A stretch of 64,000 nt of DNA, from positions 1,984,001 to 2,048,000 of the forward strand of contig CAWCPQ010000001.1 in the NCBI GenBank assembly GCA_963797535.1, read 5' to 3'. The translations under genes and the position numbers were made by a program. Below, piece after piece: positions 55,498-63,044 of the stretch (position 1 is the stretch's first letter; each line of letters opens with the position of its first letter). A model generated the notes under the pieces. That model worked only from the letters and a program-made list of their open reading frames with translations, was not told the origin of the DNA and searched no databases. This stretch comes from JAWWOL01 sp963797535. Its GTDB lineage: Bacteria > Actinomycetota > Actinomycetes > JAWWOL01.

Positions 55498-56415
55498 TCA
55501 GCCGACGGCGTGGTCCACGTCGGGCTCGATGTAGATCACCCTGGCCACCGGCACCTTGGCCCGCACCCTTGCCTCCGCGGCATCGATCCGCGCGGCCACG
55601 TCAGCCAGCGTCGCCTCGGGGTCGACGGCGATCTTGGCCGCGACCAACATCTCCTCCGGCCCGAGGTAGAGCGTCTTGATGTGGATCACGCGGCGCAGCA
55701 TCGGGTCGTCCAGCAGCGCCTGATTGATGATGACGAGGTTGCTCGGCGAGGCGCCCTCGCCGATGAGCAGGCTCTTCATCTTGAACGCGAGCACCACGGC
55801 GATGAAACCGAGCAGGACACCGATCCCCACCGTCGCGATGCCGTCCCAGCGCGAGTTGCCGGTGACCTCGCTGAGAACGACGCCGACCATGGCCAGCCCC
55901 AGACCGACCAACGCACCGCTGTCCTCGAGCAGAACCACTGGTAGCTCTGGGTTCTTGGTGTCCTTGATGAAGTCGAACCACGAGCCTCCGGTACGGATGT
56001 GCCGCGCCTCGCGCATCGCCGTACGGAACGACAACGACTCCAGCACTAGCGCCACGAGGAGGACGCCGATCGCCACTGCCGGGCTTTCCAGCGGGTGCGG
56101 ATGCAGAATCTTCTCGATGCCCTCGTACAGGGCGAACAGCGATCCGAGCGTGAACAGCACCAGCGCGACGACGAAGGCGTAGAAGAACCGGTCGGGACCG
56201 TAGCCGAACGGATGGTCCGCGGTGGGGGCACGTTTCGACCGCTTTCCGCCGATGAGCAGCAGCACCTGGTTGCCGGAGTCGACGACCGAGTGCACCCCCT
56301 CTGCCAGCATCGACGACGAGCCGGTGATCGCGAACGCCACGAACTTGCTGACCGCGATGCCGAGGTTGGCGGCGAGTGCGGCGACGATCGCCCTGGTGCT
56401 GCCCTCGGCGCTCAT
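55498..56415 (-). CDS. cation diffusion facilitator (CDF) metal exporter
   Basis: A 305-residue antiporter for zinc, cobalt or similar divalent metals, with six helices and a cytoplasmic C-terminal domain. The transport site motifs are SMLAEGVHSVVDSGNQVLLL in helix 2 and SGALVGLGLAMVGVVLSEVT in helix 5; the conserved HPFGYGPDRFFYAFV follows helix 2. The C-terminal domain (MLRRVIHIKTLYLGPEEMLV, DPEATLADVAARIDAAEARV) resembles the dimerising part of ZT_dimer proteins. It starts at ATG 56415, 24 bases after the SIS gene. Confidence 0.93.
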   Translation of the reverse strand: MSAEGSTRAIVAALAANLGIAVSKFVAFAITGSSSMLAEGVHSVVDSGNQVLLLIGGKRSKRAPTADHPFGYGPDRFFYAFVVALVLFTLGSLFALYEGIEKILHPHPLESPAVAIGVLLVALVLESLSFRTAMREARHIRTGGSWFDFIKDTKNPELPVVLLEDSGALVGLGLAMVGVVLSEVTGNSRWDGIATVGIGVLLGFIAVVLAFKMKSLLIGEGASPSNLVIINQALLDDPMLRRVIHIKTLYLGPEEMLVAAKIAVDPEATLADVAARIDAAEARVRAKVPVARVIYIEPDVDHAVG

Positions 56416-56439
56416 GTGGTCCGGATCATCGGGTACGGC

Positions 56440-57612
56440 TCACGGCGCCAGGCGCGCAGCGAGCTGGGAGGCTGCCCCGTCGTCGGAGGGGTCAACGCCC
56501 TCGAGCAGGGCGAGGTAGACCGAGGCGTAGTCGCCCAGCGCTACCAGCGAGGCAAACCGCTCGAGCGGGCTGTCGCCCTCGGCCAGCAGCGACGTCACGG
56601 CGATGCCCCGCTCCTGCGCGAGGGCGGCCGCGGCGTCGGCACGCGCCGCGATCGCGGGCAGCTCGCGGTTGTCCCTGAGCAGGACCAGCTTGAGCTGGGG
56701 CTCGCTGTCCTCGTCCGCGTCGTCTCCGCGGTCGCGGAACAGCGCCTCGAGCGGGTCGATCGGCCGGGTGACCGGCAGCCCTGAGCCGAAGACGCCGTCG
56801 AAGCAGCCGAGCACTGTGTGCAGCGCCTCGGGCAAAACTCCCGGCAGGGCAGGCACTTTCGCGTTGCGGGTCAGCTGTGCGGCGAGTCGGCTCGCTGCCA
56901 GTCCGCCGACGGGCGGGGTGCCCCACACCAGCGGCAGGGTGCCGGCCAGGTCGACGGCGAAGGTCTTGGCCGGGTTGAGGAAGCTCTCGTACGAGGGCCG
57001 GCATCGCTCGGCGTAACGGACCAGGACCTCAGCCGTCGCCTCGATCGCGTCGGCTGGAACACTCAACATTCCCAAGGCATCTGCGGCCAGCAGGACTGGT
57101 ACGGCCATCGACCAGAGACTGGCGCGGGCGGGTCGGTCGCCGGGCACGACGACGTGCGGCGCGCTCGCCTGCTCACCACGCAGGTCCAGCGGCGAACCCT
57201 CAGCCGAGACGGTGACCAGGCGGGCGCCTCGGCGGATCGCCTCGTCGGTAGCCGCCAAGGTTTCCGCGGCCCGGCCGGAGGCAGAGACAGCGATGGCGAG
57301 GTCGGCAGCGCCGACCCAGGCCGGCAGCTCGTTGCCGCGTACGACGAGAACCGGGGTCGGACTGCCGGGCGCTGCCAGCGTGGCCAGCAGGTCGCCGGCC
57401 AGGGCAGCGGTGCCGGACCCGAGGACGACGACGGCTCGCGGCCTGCCCTCCCCGGCGATCCGGTGCAGTCCGGCGTCGGCGCAGGCAGTAGCAGCCTCAC
57501 GGACCTGGGCGGCCGAGGTTGCGGTCGCGAGCAGCATCGACCCGGTGTCCGCGGTCTCGAGCGCCTCGACGTCGTCGAGAATGCCCTGGTCGAGGGGCAT
57601 CCGCGGGCTCAT
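56440..57612 (-). CDS. SIS-domain phosphosugar isomerase (PGI/PMI-like)
   Basis: A 390-residue protein with two SIS domains. Phosphosugar-binding elements are VVVLGSGTAALAGDL and IAVSASGRAAETLAATDEA. The second half (LPLVWGTPPVGGLAASRLAA, NAKVPALPGVLPEALHTVLG) matches the bifunctional phosphoglucose/phosphomannose isomerase type used by actinobacteria beside phosphomannomutase. It likely interconverts fructose-6-P and mannose-6-P. The start is ATG 57612 (MSPRMPLDQ); ATG 57600 is equally possible. It follows the Trm112-like gene by 13 bases. Confidence 0.88.
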   Translation of the reverse strand: MSPRMPLDQGILDDVEALETADTGSMLLATATSAAQVREAATACADAGLHRIAGEGRPRAVVVLGSGTAALAGDLLATLAAPGSPTPVLVVRGNELPAWVGAADLAIAVSASGRAAETLAATDEAIRRGARLVTVSAEGSPLDLRGEQASAPHVVVPGDRPARASLWSMAVPVLLAADALGMLSVPADAIEATAEVLVRYAERCRPSYESFLNPAKTFAVDLAGTLPLVWGTPPVGGLAASRLAAQLTRNAKVPALPGVLPEALHTVLGCFDGVFGSGLPVTRPIDPLEALFRDRGDDADEDSEPQLKLVLLRDNRELPAIAARADAAAALAQERGIAVTSLLAEGDSPLERFASLVALGDYASVYLALLEGVDPSDDGAASQLAARLAP

Positions 57613-57625
57613 CCCGTACGACCGG

Positions 57626-57814
57626 TCACGCGGAAGGTGCATCCGCCGGCGGACGGCGGGCTTCGTCGACCAGCAGCACCGGGATGTCGTCGCGCACCGG
57701 GTAGGCCAGCCCACAACCGGTGCAGACCAGCTCACCCGCTGCGTCGTCCACGCGCAGCGACGAACGGCAGTCCGGGCAGGCGAGGATGGCGATCAGGGCG
57801 GGGTCGAGATTCAT
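57626..57814 (-). CDS. Trm112-family zinc-binding protein
   Basis: A 62-residue small protein with the Trm112/YcaR fold: LIAILACPDCRSSLRVD, then LVCTGCGLAYPVRDDIPVLL. Two CxxC pairs bind zinc or are vestigial. It starts at ATG 57814 with TGGAGCCC upstream. Trm112 proteins activate methyltransferases in eukaryotes and archaea; bacterial versions are less studied. It lies between the phosphomannomutase and SIS genes in the order conserved in actinobacteria. Confidence 0.92.
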   Translation of the reverse strand: MNLDPALIAILACPDCRSSLRVDDAAGELVCTGCGLAYPVRDDIPVLLVDEARRPPADAPSA

Positions 57815-57842
57815 CAGGGCTCCAGGGGCTGGCGAGGAAGGA

Positions 57843-59189
57843 TCAGCTGCGGATCAGGGCGAGCAGCTCGTCGCGCAACGCCGCCATGGCGGCCTCGTCG
57901 GCCGCCTCGACGTTGAGGCGCAGCAGGGGTTCGGTGTTGGAGGCGCGGACGTTGAACCAGGACGTCGGTGACAACCGTACGGTCAGCCCGTCCAGCGTGT
58001 CGATCTCGACACCCTCGCCCGCGTAGACGGATCGGATCTCGGCGACCTTGGCGGCCTGGTCGGCGACCTCGCTGTTGATCTCGCCGGACGAAGCGTAGCG
58101 GCCGTACTGCGCGAGCAGCTCCGACAGCGTGCCGTCCTGCTCGCCCAGCGCCGCCAGCACGTGCAGCGCCGCGAGCATGCCGGAGTCGGCTTTCCAGAAG
58201 TCGCGGAAGTAGAAGTGGCCGCTGTGCTCGCCGCCGAAGATGGCGCCGGTCTCGGCCATCGTGCCCTTGATGAACGAGTGACCGACCCGGGTGCGTACGG
58301 GAACACCGCCGTGCTCGAGCACGATCTCCGGTACGGCCTGCGACGTGATCAGGTTGTGGATCACCGTGGAGCCGGGCTCCTTGGCGAGCTCGCGGCAGGC
58401 GACGAGTGCCGTGATGACCGAAGGCGAGACGATGTCGCCCCGCTCGTCGACGACGAAGCAGCGGTCGGCGTCGCCGTCGAAGGCCAGCCCCACGTCGGCC
58501 CCGACCTCGCGGACCTTGGCCTGCAGGTCGCGCAGGTTCTCCGGGTCGATCGGGTTGGCCTCGTGGTTGGGGAACGTGCCGTCGAGCTCGAAGTACATCG
58601 GCACCACGTCGAGCGGGAGCCCGGCGAAGACCCTCGGGACGGTGTAGCCGCCCATCCCGTTGCCGGCGTCGACGGCCACCTTGAGCGAGCGGATGCCGGA
58701 CAGGTCGACGAGCTTGTTGAGGTAGTCGGCGTACTCCGTGACCAGGTCGCGGGTCGTGACAGTGCCAGCCGGCCCGTCGTACGAGGGGATGCCGTCCTCG
58801 ATCATCGCCCGGATCTCCGCCAGACCGCTTTCCTGGCCCACGGGAGCCGCGCCGGCCTTGCACAGCTTGATCCCGTTGTACTTGGCCGGGTTGTGGCTGG
58901 CGGTGAACATTGCGCCGGGGATGTCGAGGGACCCGGCGGCGAAGTAGAGCAGGTCCGTCGAGCCCAGACCCGCGTCGATCACGTCGGCACCCTGACTGGT
59001 CGCGCCCTCGGCGAACGCCGCGCACAACGGGCCGCTGGACTCGCGCATGTCGTGGGCCATGACGATCACCGGCGCCCCGGTGAACCGGGCGAACGCCGCG
59101 CCAACTGCCCCGGCCACCTCGGCGTCGAACTCGTCCGGGACCACACCGCGGACGTCATACGCCTTGATGATCTTTGACAGGTCCTGCAT
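57843..59189 (-). CDS. manB: phosphomannomutase/phosphoglucomutase
   Basis: A 448-residue phosphohexomutase converting mannose-6-P to mannose-1-P for GDP-mannose. The start is ATG 59189 (MQDLSKIIKAYDVRGVVPDE). The four domains are marked by the phosphoserine loop TASHNPAKYNG, the Mg-binding loop AFDGDADRCFVVD, the sugar loop GEHSGHFYFRDFW and the phosphate-binding RASNTEPLLRLNVE. All are intact. Upstream, the same frame remains open to 59996 but crosses the two small zinc-protein genes and is not coding there. Confidence 0.95.
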   Translation of the reverse strand: MQDLSKIIKAYDVRGVVPDEFDAEVAGAVGAAFARFTGAPVIVMAHDMRESSGPLCAAFAEGATSQGADVIDAGLGSTDLLYFAAGSLDIPGAMFTASHNPAKYNGIKLCKAGAAPVGQESGLAEIRAMIEDGIPSYDGPAGTVTTRDLVTEYADYLNKLVDLSGIRSLKVAVDAGNGMGGYTVPRVFAGLPLDVVPMYFELDGTFPNHEANPIDPENLRDLQAKVREVGADVGLAFDGDADRCFVVDERGDIVSPSVITALVACRELAKEPGSTVIHNLITSQAVPEIVLEHGGVPVRTRVGHSFIKGTMAETGAIFGGEHSGHFYFRDFWKADSGMLAALHVLAALGEQDGTLSELLAQYGRYASSGEINSEVADQAAKVAEIRSVYAGEGVEIDTLDGLTVRLSPTSWFNVRASNTEPLLRLNVEAADEAAMAALRDELLALIRS

Positions 59190-59245
59190 CAGCTGGTGCT
59201 CCCGGGCTCGCTCGTCGTGACGACGCGAGCCTACCGGTGAGCCGG

Positions 59246-59563
59246 TCAGCGAATCTTGGTGGCCTTGCTCAGAACGGAGTCGACAGCGAGCTCCTGGCCG
59301 AACTCGGTCCAGGCGCGGTACTCGCAGTGCCGGCAGGAGGTGAACTGCACCGGGGAGCCGTCGGTCAGGGTCATCGCGATCTCCGTGAGCCGCGGTGAGG
59401 AGCACGAGGGGCACTTCGGGCGCTGCGAGTCGGCCAGCTTGACCAGTGACGACGGGGTCGTGGGCACCGGGGACACGGTCCGCTGGCGGGGCACCCGTAC
59501 AGCAAGACCGCTCGTGGCCAGGGTGTCGGAGGAGGGAGCGAAAGCAGCGGGCGTACGTGCCAT
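59246..59563 (-). CDS. small zinc-ribbon protein
   Basis: A 105-residue protein starting at ATG 59563 with GGAG 8-12 bases upstream. A disordered N-terminal half precedes a zinc ribbon with two CxxC pairs (RPKCPSCSSPRLTEIAM and VQFTSCRHCEYRAWTEFGQE) and the ending VDSVLSKATKIR. Similar proteins are found next to manB in actinobacteria; function is unknown, possibly nucleic-acid or protein binding. It is followed by manB after 56 bases. Confidence 0.82.
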   Translation of the reverse strand: MARTPAAFAPSSDTLATSGLAVRVPRQRTVSPVPTTPSSLVKLADSQRPKCPSCSSPRLTEIAMTLTDGSPVQFTSCRHCEYRAWTEFGQELAVDSVLSKATKIR

Positions 59564-59679
59564 GTCGATGACTCCGAACGGGTGAATGGTTGCGGACGCA
59601 GACGACTTCGGCATCGACCCGAAATTCCTTGAGCTCGACGGCGTGTCCGTACCAAAGCGGGCGAAATCGCCCGCTGGAC

Positions 59680-60060
59680 TCAGAGGTCGCGCAGAACCCG
59701 CAGGTGCCCGCGCCGGCCCTGCTGACCCTGACCGGGCGGCAACGGCGGTGGCGGTCCCTGCCGGACGGCCCCGGTCCGGGGCTCCGTCGGACGACCGGCT
59801 TCGCGTACGGCGTTGGCGAGCGCCTCGAGATCGTCGAGTGACGGCGCCATCGAGGCGTCGTCCACCTCGAGCCGGACGACCTCCCAGCCGCGCGGCGCGG
59901 TGAGCCGGTGCGCGTGCTCGGGGCACAGGTCGTAGCAGTGCGGCTCGGCATAGGTCGCGAGCGGCCCGACGACGGCGGTCGAGTCGGCGTAGACATAGGT
60001 CAGCGTGGCCAGGGCAGGCTTGCCGCAGGCCGTACGGGAACAACGCCGAATGGGGCTCAC
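59680..60060 (-). CDS. DUF3499 protein
   Basis: A 126-residue actinobacterial protein of unknown function. Family features are the N-terminal cysteine pair CSRTACGKPALATLTYVY, then ADSTAVVGPLATYAEPHCYD and CPEHAHRLTAPRGWEVVRLE, forming a probable zinc site. The C-terminus is Pro/Gly/Gln-rich and ends RGHLRVLRDL. It begins at GTG 60060 without a clear ribosome binding site. Its location upstream of the zinc-ribbon and manB genes is the standard order. The three-copy palindromic repeat begins 73 bases upstream. Confidence 0.9.
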   Translation of the reverse strand: MSPIRRCSRTACGKPALATLTYVYADSTAVVGPLATYAEPHCYDLCPEHAHRLTAPRGWEVVRLEVDDASMAPSLDDLEALANAVREAGRPTEPRTGAVRQGPPPPLPPGQGQQGRRGHLRVLRDL

Positions 60061-60132
60061 AGCGGAAACCTAGCCGGTCGACCTTCTGCCTGCCAGAACC
60101 GGGCCACCAACGCGGCCTCGTGTCGCGGCCTC

Positions 60133-60418
60133 GCTGCCGGTGATCACCGGTGCGCGGCGTACCGAATGACGCCCGTTTACGGTGCGCCGTGCACCACAGA
60201 TCGCGCCGGGGCGGGTGGGGGTGGGCCGGGGCTGCCGGTGATCACCGGTGCGCGGCGTACCGAATGACGCCCGGTTACGGTGCACCGTGCACCACTGATC
60301 GCGCCGGGGCGGGTGGGCGTGTCGCGGCCGTCGCTGCCGGTGATCACCGGTGCGCGGCGTACCGAATGACGCCCGTTTACGGTGCGCCGTGCACCACTGA
60401 TCGCGCCGGGGCCGGGTG
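60133..60418. repeat. three ~85-bp near-identical palindromic repeats
   Basis: Copies lie at 60133-60217, 60231-60315 and 60333-60418, with periods of 98 and 102 bases. Each begins with the perfect 14-base palindrome CCGGTGATCACCGG (60137-60150 in copy 1). Each then has GGTGCGCGGCGTACC (60149-60163) and GGTGCGCCGTGCACC (60181-60195) around a 17-base loop. In plus-strand RNA these arms pair along all 15 positions with two G-U pairs; in minus-strand RNA those become A-C mismatches. Copy 2 has one mismatch (GGTGCACCGTGCACC). The stretch 60061-60464 contains no gene I can support. Confidence 0.92.
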
Positions 60419-60464
60419 TGGGCCGATGCTGGCCGGACCACCGCGGCTACGCCCGGACAGCACC

Positions 60465-61190
60465 TCAGGCGGCGCCGGCGACGGAGCCGAGCACGAGCAG
60501 GGCCACCGCGACGTAGTGACAGGCTGCTGCGGCTCCCACGTAGGTGTGGAACACCTCGTGGTAGCCGAACACCCCCGGCCACGGGTTCGGGAAATGCCGC
60601 TGGAACGACAGCGCGCCCACGGCGTAGAGCAGACCGCCGGCGACGACGAGCACGCTGGCTGCGACACCGACGTGCTGCCAGACGCCGGGCAAGGCGAAAG
60701 CGCACCCGACGCTGAGTGTCGTGAGGGCGATCGCCAGGACCCAGTCCGGCGCATGCATCCGCAGCAGGTGTACGCAGGCGGCCACGGCGGCCAGCGACCA
60801 CAGCACGATCAGGCAGATCAGCCCGTACGACCCCGGCACCGCCAGCAGGAAGAACGGTGTGGCCGACCCGGCGAACAGCACGAAGATCATCGCGTGGTCG
60901 AGCCGCTGCAGGCGCAGCTTGACCGTGGTGGTCCAGTTGCCGCGGTGGTAGAGCGAGCTGGCGCCGAACATCGCGCTGACGCTGACCGCGTAGATGGCCG
61001 TCGCCGTGGCAGCCCTCGGCCCGCGAGCGGCCACGATGAGCAGGGTGCCGGCGACCAGCGACACCTCGAACAGGCCGAGATGCAACCATCCGCGCAACCG
61101 GGGTTTGAGCTCGGCGGCGTCCGGAACTGCTGCCAGCTGCGGCGCGTGGCGCTGCGTCACAGGCTCGGGCGAGGTGCGGGAGACGGTCAC
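60465..61190 (-). CDS. hemolysin III / AdipoR-like membrane protein
   Basis: A 241-residue seven-helix protein of the PAQR/YqfA family. Family motifs are SVSAMFGASSLYHRGNW, LRLQRLDHAMIFVLFAGSAT and FGYHEVFHTYVGAAAACHYV, which carry the likely metal-binding histidines. It starts at GTG 61190, 1 base after the plsC stop, and is probably co-transcribed with it. Hemolytic activity is not implied; bacterial members are linked to membrane lipid homeostasis. Confidence 0.93.
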   Translation of the reverse strand: MTVSRTSPEPVTQRHAPQLAAVPDAAELKPRLRGWLHLGLFEVSLVAGTLLIVAARGPRAATATAIYAVSVSAMFGASSLYHRGNWTTTVKLRLQRLDHAMIFVLFAGSATPFFLLAVPGSYGLICLIVLWSLAAVAACVHLLRMHAPDWVLAIALTTLSVGCAFALPGVWQHVGVAASVLVVAGGLLYAVGALSFQRHFPNPWPGVFGYHEVFHTYVGAAAACHYVAVALLVLGSVAGAA

Positions 61191-61191
61191 G

Positions 61192-61836
61192 TCACCCTGC
61201 CGGCGGGGCGATCGCGCGGATCTCGGCGACGAGACGAGCCGACAGCTCGTGCGGCGTCTCCTCCGGCCCCGGCTGGCCGACCGGCGTGAAGAACTCGACC
61301 CGCAGCCGCGGCCGCATCGGAAACTGCGCGAGGACGGTCGATCCGGTGATCGCGGCACAGACGATCACCGCGTCCGGCACCTGCTGCGCCAGCCGCCCAG
61401 CCCCGGACCGCGCGGGCAGGGTCCGACCGCGCGAGATCATGCCCTCGGGAAACAGCCCGACGCACTCCCCGGAGCGCAGCGCCGCGATCGCCGCGGCCAG
61501 TGCCGGGCCGCCGCCTGCCTCGCGGTCGACCGGGATCTGCCCCATCCGGTCCATTGCCCAGCCGAGCAGCCGCGGCTTCCACAGCGACGACCGGGCCAGC
61601 GCCGTGATCCGGCGTCGGCCGGCCGCCACACCGATGATCGGCGGGTCCCAGCCGCTGTCGTGGTTGACCACGATGAGCACCGGCCCGGTACGGGGAATCA
61701 GGTCGGCGCCGGTCACCTCGAGCCTGCCCCACCAGGACACCACTGGACGTAAGGCGGCGATCGCGAGCCGGTAGACCACCGACGTCCGGGGCGGGGCAGT
61801 ACGAAACCGTGCGCCCCGAGCCTCGGATACGGCCAC
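61192..61836 (-). CDS. 1-acylglycerol-3-phosphate acyltransferase-like protein (PlsC family)
   Basis: A 214-residue membrane-associated acyltransferase. The catalytic motif is VVNHDSGWDPPIIG (HxxxxD), the second motif GLFPEGMISRGR, with IPVDREAGGGPAL and IVCAAITGS as the remaining blocks. It starts at GTG 61836 with CGGAGGCAG upstream. It probably acylates lysophosphatidic acid or a related lipid; it is shorter and more divergent than housekeeping PlsC. It precedes hemolysin III by 1 base and is divergent from the DinB gene. Confidence 0.9.
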   Translation of the reverse strand: MAVSEARGARFRTAPPRTSVVYRLAIAALRPVVSWWGRLEVTGADLIPRTGPVLIVVNHDSGWDPPIIGVAAGRRRITALARSSLWKPRLLGWAMDRMGQIPVDREAGGGPALAAAIAALRSGECVGLFPEGMISRGRTLPARSGAGRLAQQVPDAVIVCAAITGSTVLAQFPMRPRLRVEFFTPVGQPGPEETPHELSARLVAEIRAIAPPAG

Positions 61837-61971
61837 ATCTGCCTCCGGCCGCGCGGAGCCCAACCGGCTCAGCCGCGACGACGCGCTCAGCCTACGCTCA
61901 AACCTCGGCAAATACTGCCCCCCGAAACGTCCCGACTTTTCCGGGGCGGTCCGCCGATTTAGAGTCTCGGC

Positions 61972-62460
61972 ATGGCGGACCTCACCCCTGTAGTCGCGGC
62001 CGGCGAGCGCGAGGTGGACATCCTGCTGCGCTTCCTGAACAAGATGCGCGACGCCCTCGTCCGTACGACGGCGGGGCTGGCCGAGGACCAGCTGCGCCTG
62101 TCCGGCGTGATCTCCGGCACCAACCTGATCGGCATCGTGCAGCATCTGACCGGGGTCGAGGAGCACTGGTTCCAGCTGGTCTTCCTCGGTGCGGACATCT
62201 CGCCGAACGAGTCGATGGAGGTGCCGGCCAGCACGCCGTCCAGCGAGGTCGTGCTCGCCTACCGGGCTGCCTGCGCACGCAGCGACGACATCATCAGCGC
62301 CACCCCCGACCTCTCGACCCTGGCCGCCATCGCCAACCCGGGCGAGGACTCGCGGGCGTCCCTGCGCCGGATCACCGTGCACATGATCGAAGAGACCGCA
62401 CGGCACGCGGGGCACGCCGACATCCTGCGCGAGCAGATCGACGGCTCGACCGACCTCTGA
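61972..62460 (+). CDS. DinB/DUF664-family protein
   Basis: A 162-residue four-helix-bundle protein. Metal-site histidines of the fold appear in GIVQHLTGVEEHWFQ and in HMIEETARHAGHADILREQ, with the DUF664 ending IDGSTDL. Relatives include mycothiol-dependent maleylpyruvate isomerase-like and mycothiol/bacillithiol transferases, so a thiol-transferase role is possible. ATG 61972 is the start; the promoter region is shared with the divergent plsC gene. Confidence 0.9.
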   Translation: MADLTPVVAAGEREVDILLRFLNKMRDALVRTTAGLAEDQLRLSGVISGTNLIGIVQHLTGVEEHWFQLVFLGADISPNESMEVPASTPSSEVVLAYRAACARSDDIISATPDLSTLAAIANPGEDSRASLRRITVHMIEETARHAGHADILREQIDGSTDL

Positions 62461-62573
62461 CTCGCCCGTCCTGAAGTGAACTCTTCAAGCGGGCCAGTGC
62501 TTCTCGTCGAGGGCGACCGGATAGCGGGTCGGTCCCGATCGGCTCGCGGTCGAACGAGTGCTACCTTCGGCTG

Positions 62574-63044
62574 GTGCGCCCCAGTCTGTACGAGTTCGCT
62601 GGCGGTGCCCCGGCCTTCCGGGCGCTCGCCACAGCGCACCATGCCCGGTGCCTCGCCGACCCGGAACTGAACCACCCGTTCTCGCACCCCGACGGCAACC
62701 CCGATCACATTGAACGCCTCGCTGCCTACTGGGCCGAGGTGATGGGTGGCCCGGCGGACTTCTCGCAGACCATGAGCGACCAGTCAGCGATGCTGGTCAT
62801 GCACGCCGGCAACGGCGACATGAGCGACCTCGGCCGCCGTTTCGTCGAGTGCTTCGTGGCCGCAGCCGACGATGCCGGCCTCCCGGCCGACCCGGAGTTT
62901 CGGGCTGCCCTGCGCGACTACATGGTCTGGGCCGTCGACGATGTGCTCCTCTACTCCGAGCCGGACGCGCAGGTGCCGGGCAGCCTGGCCATGCCGCACT
63001 GGTCCTGGTCCGGGCTGGTGCAGTCACCTGCGACCTCATCGTGA
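62574..63044 (+). CDS. truncated-hemoglobin-like globin
   Basis: A 156-residue globin of the truncated (group II-like) type. Visible family features are SLYEFAGGAPAFRALATAHH, NHPFSHPDGNPDHIERLAAY, WAEVMGGPADFSQ and VMHAGNGDMSDLGRRFVECF, with a C-terminal helix DYMVWAVDDVLLYS. The histidine in PDHIERLAAYW or MHAGNG is the candidate haem ligand region. It starts at GTG 62574. It may bind O2 or NO. It overlaps the next gene by 4 bases (GTGA). Confidence 0.88.
   Translation: MRPSLYEFAGGAPAFRALATAHHARCLADPELNHPFSHPDGNPDHIERLAAYWAEVMGGPADFSQTMSDQSAMLVMHAGNGDMSDLGRRFVECFVAAADDAGLPADPEFRAALRDYMVWAVDDVLLYSEPDAQVPGSLAMPHWSWSGLVQSPATSS

Noticed and set aside
60133..60418. CRISPR array
   Set aside because: Only three units of about 85 bases with spacers of 13 and 17 bases, and no cas genes; repeat length is far outside CRISPR range.
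60070..61089. Long minus-strand frame through the palindromic repeats
   Set aside because: It is open only because the repeat units lack stops in that frame; part lies antisense or out of frame to hemolysin III and the translated repeats have no domain.
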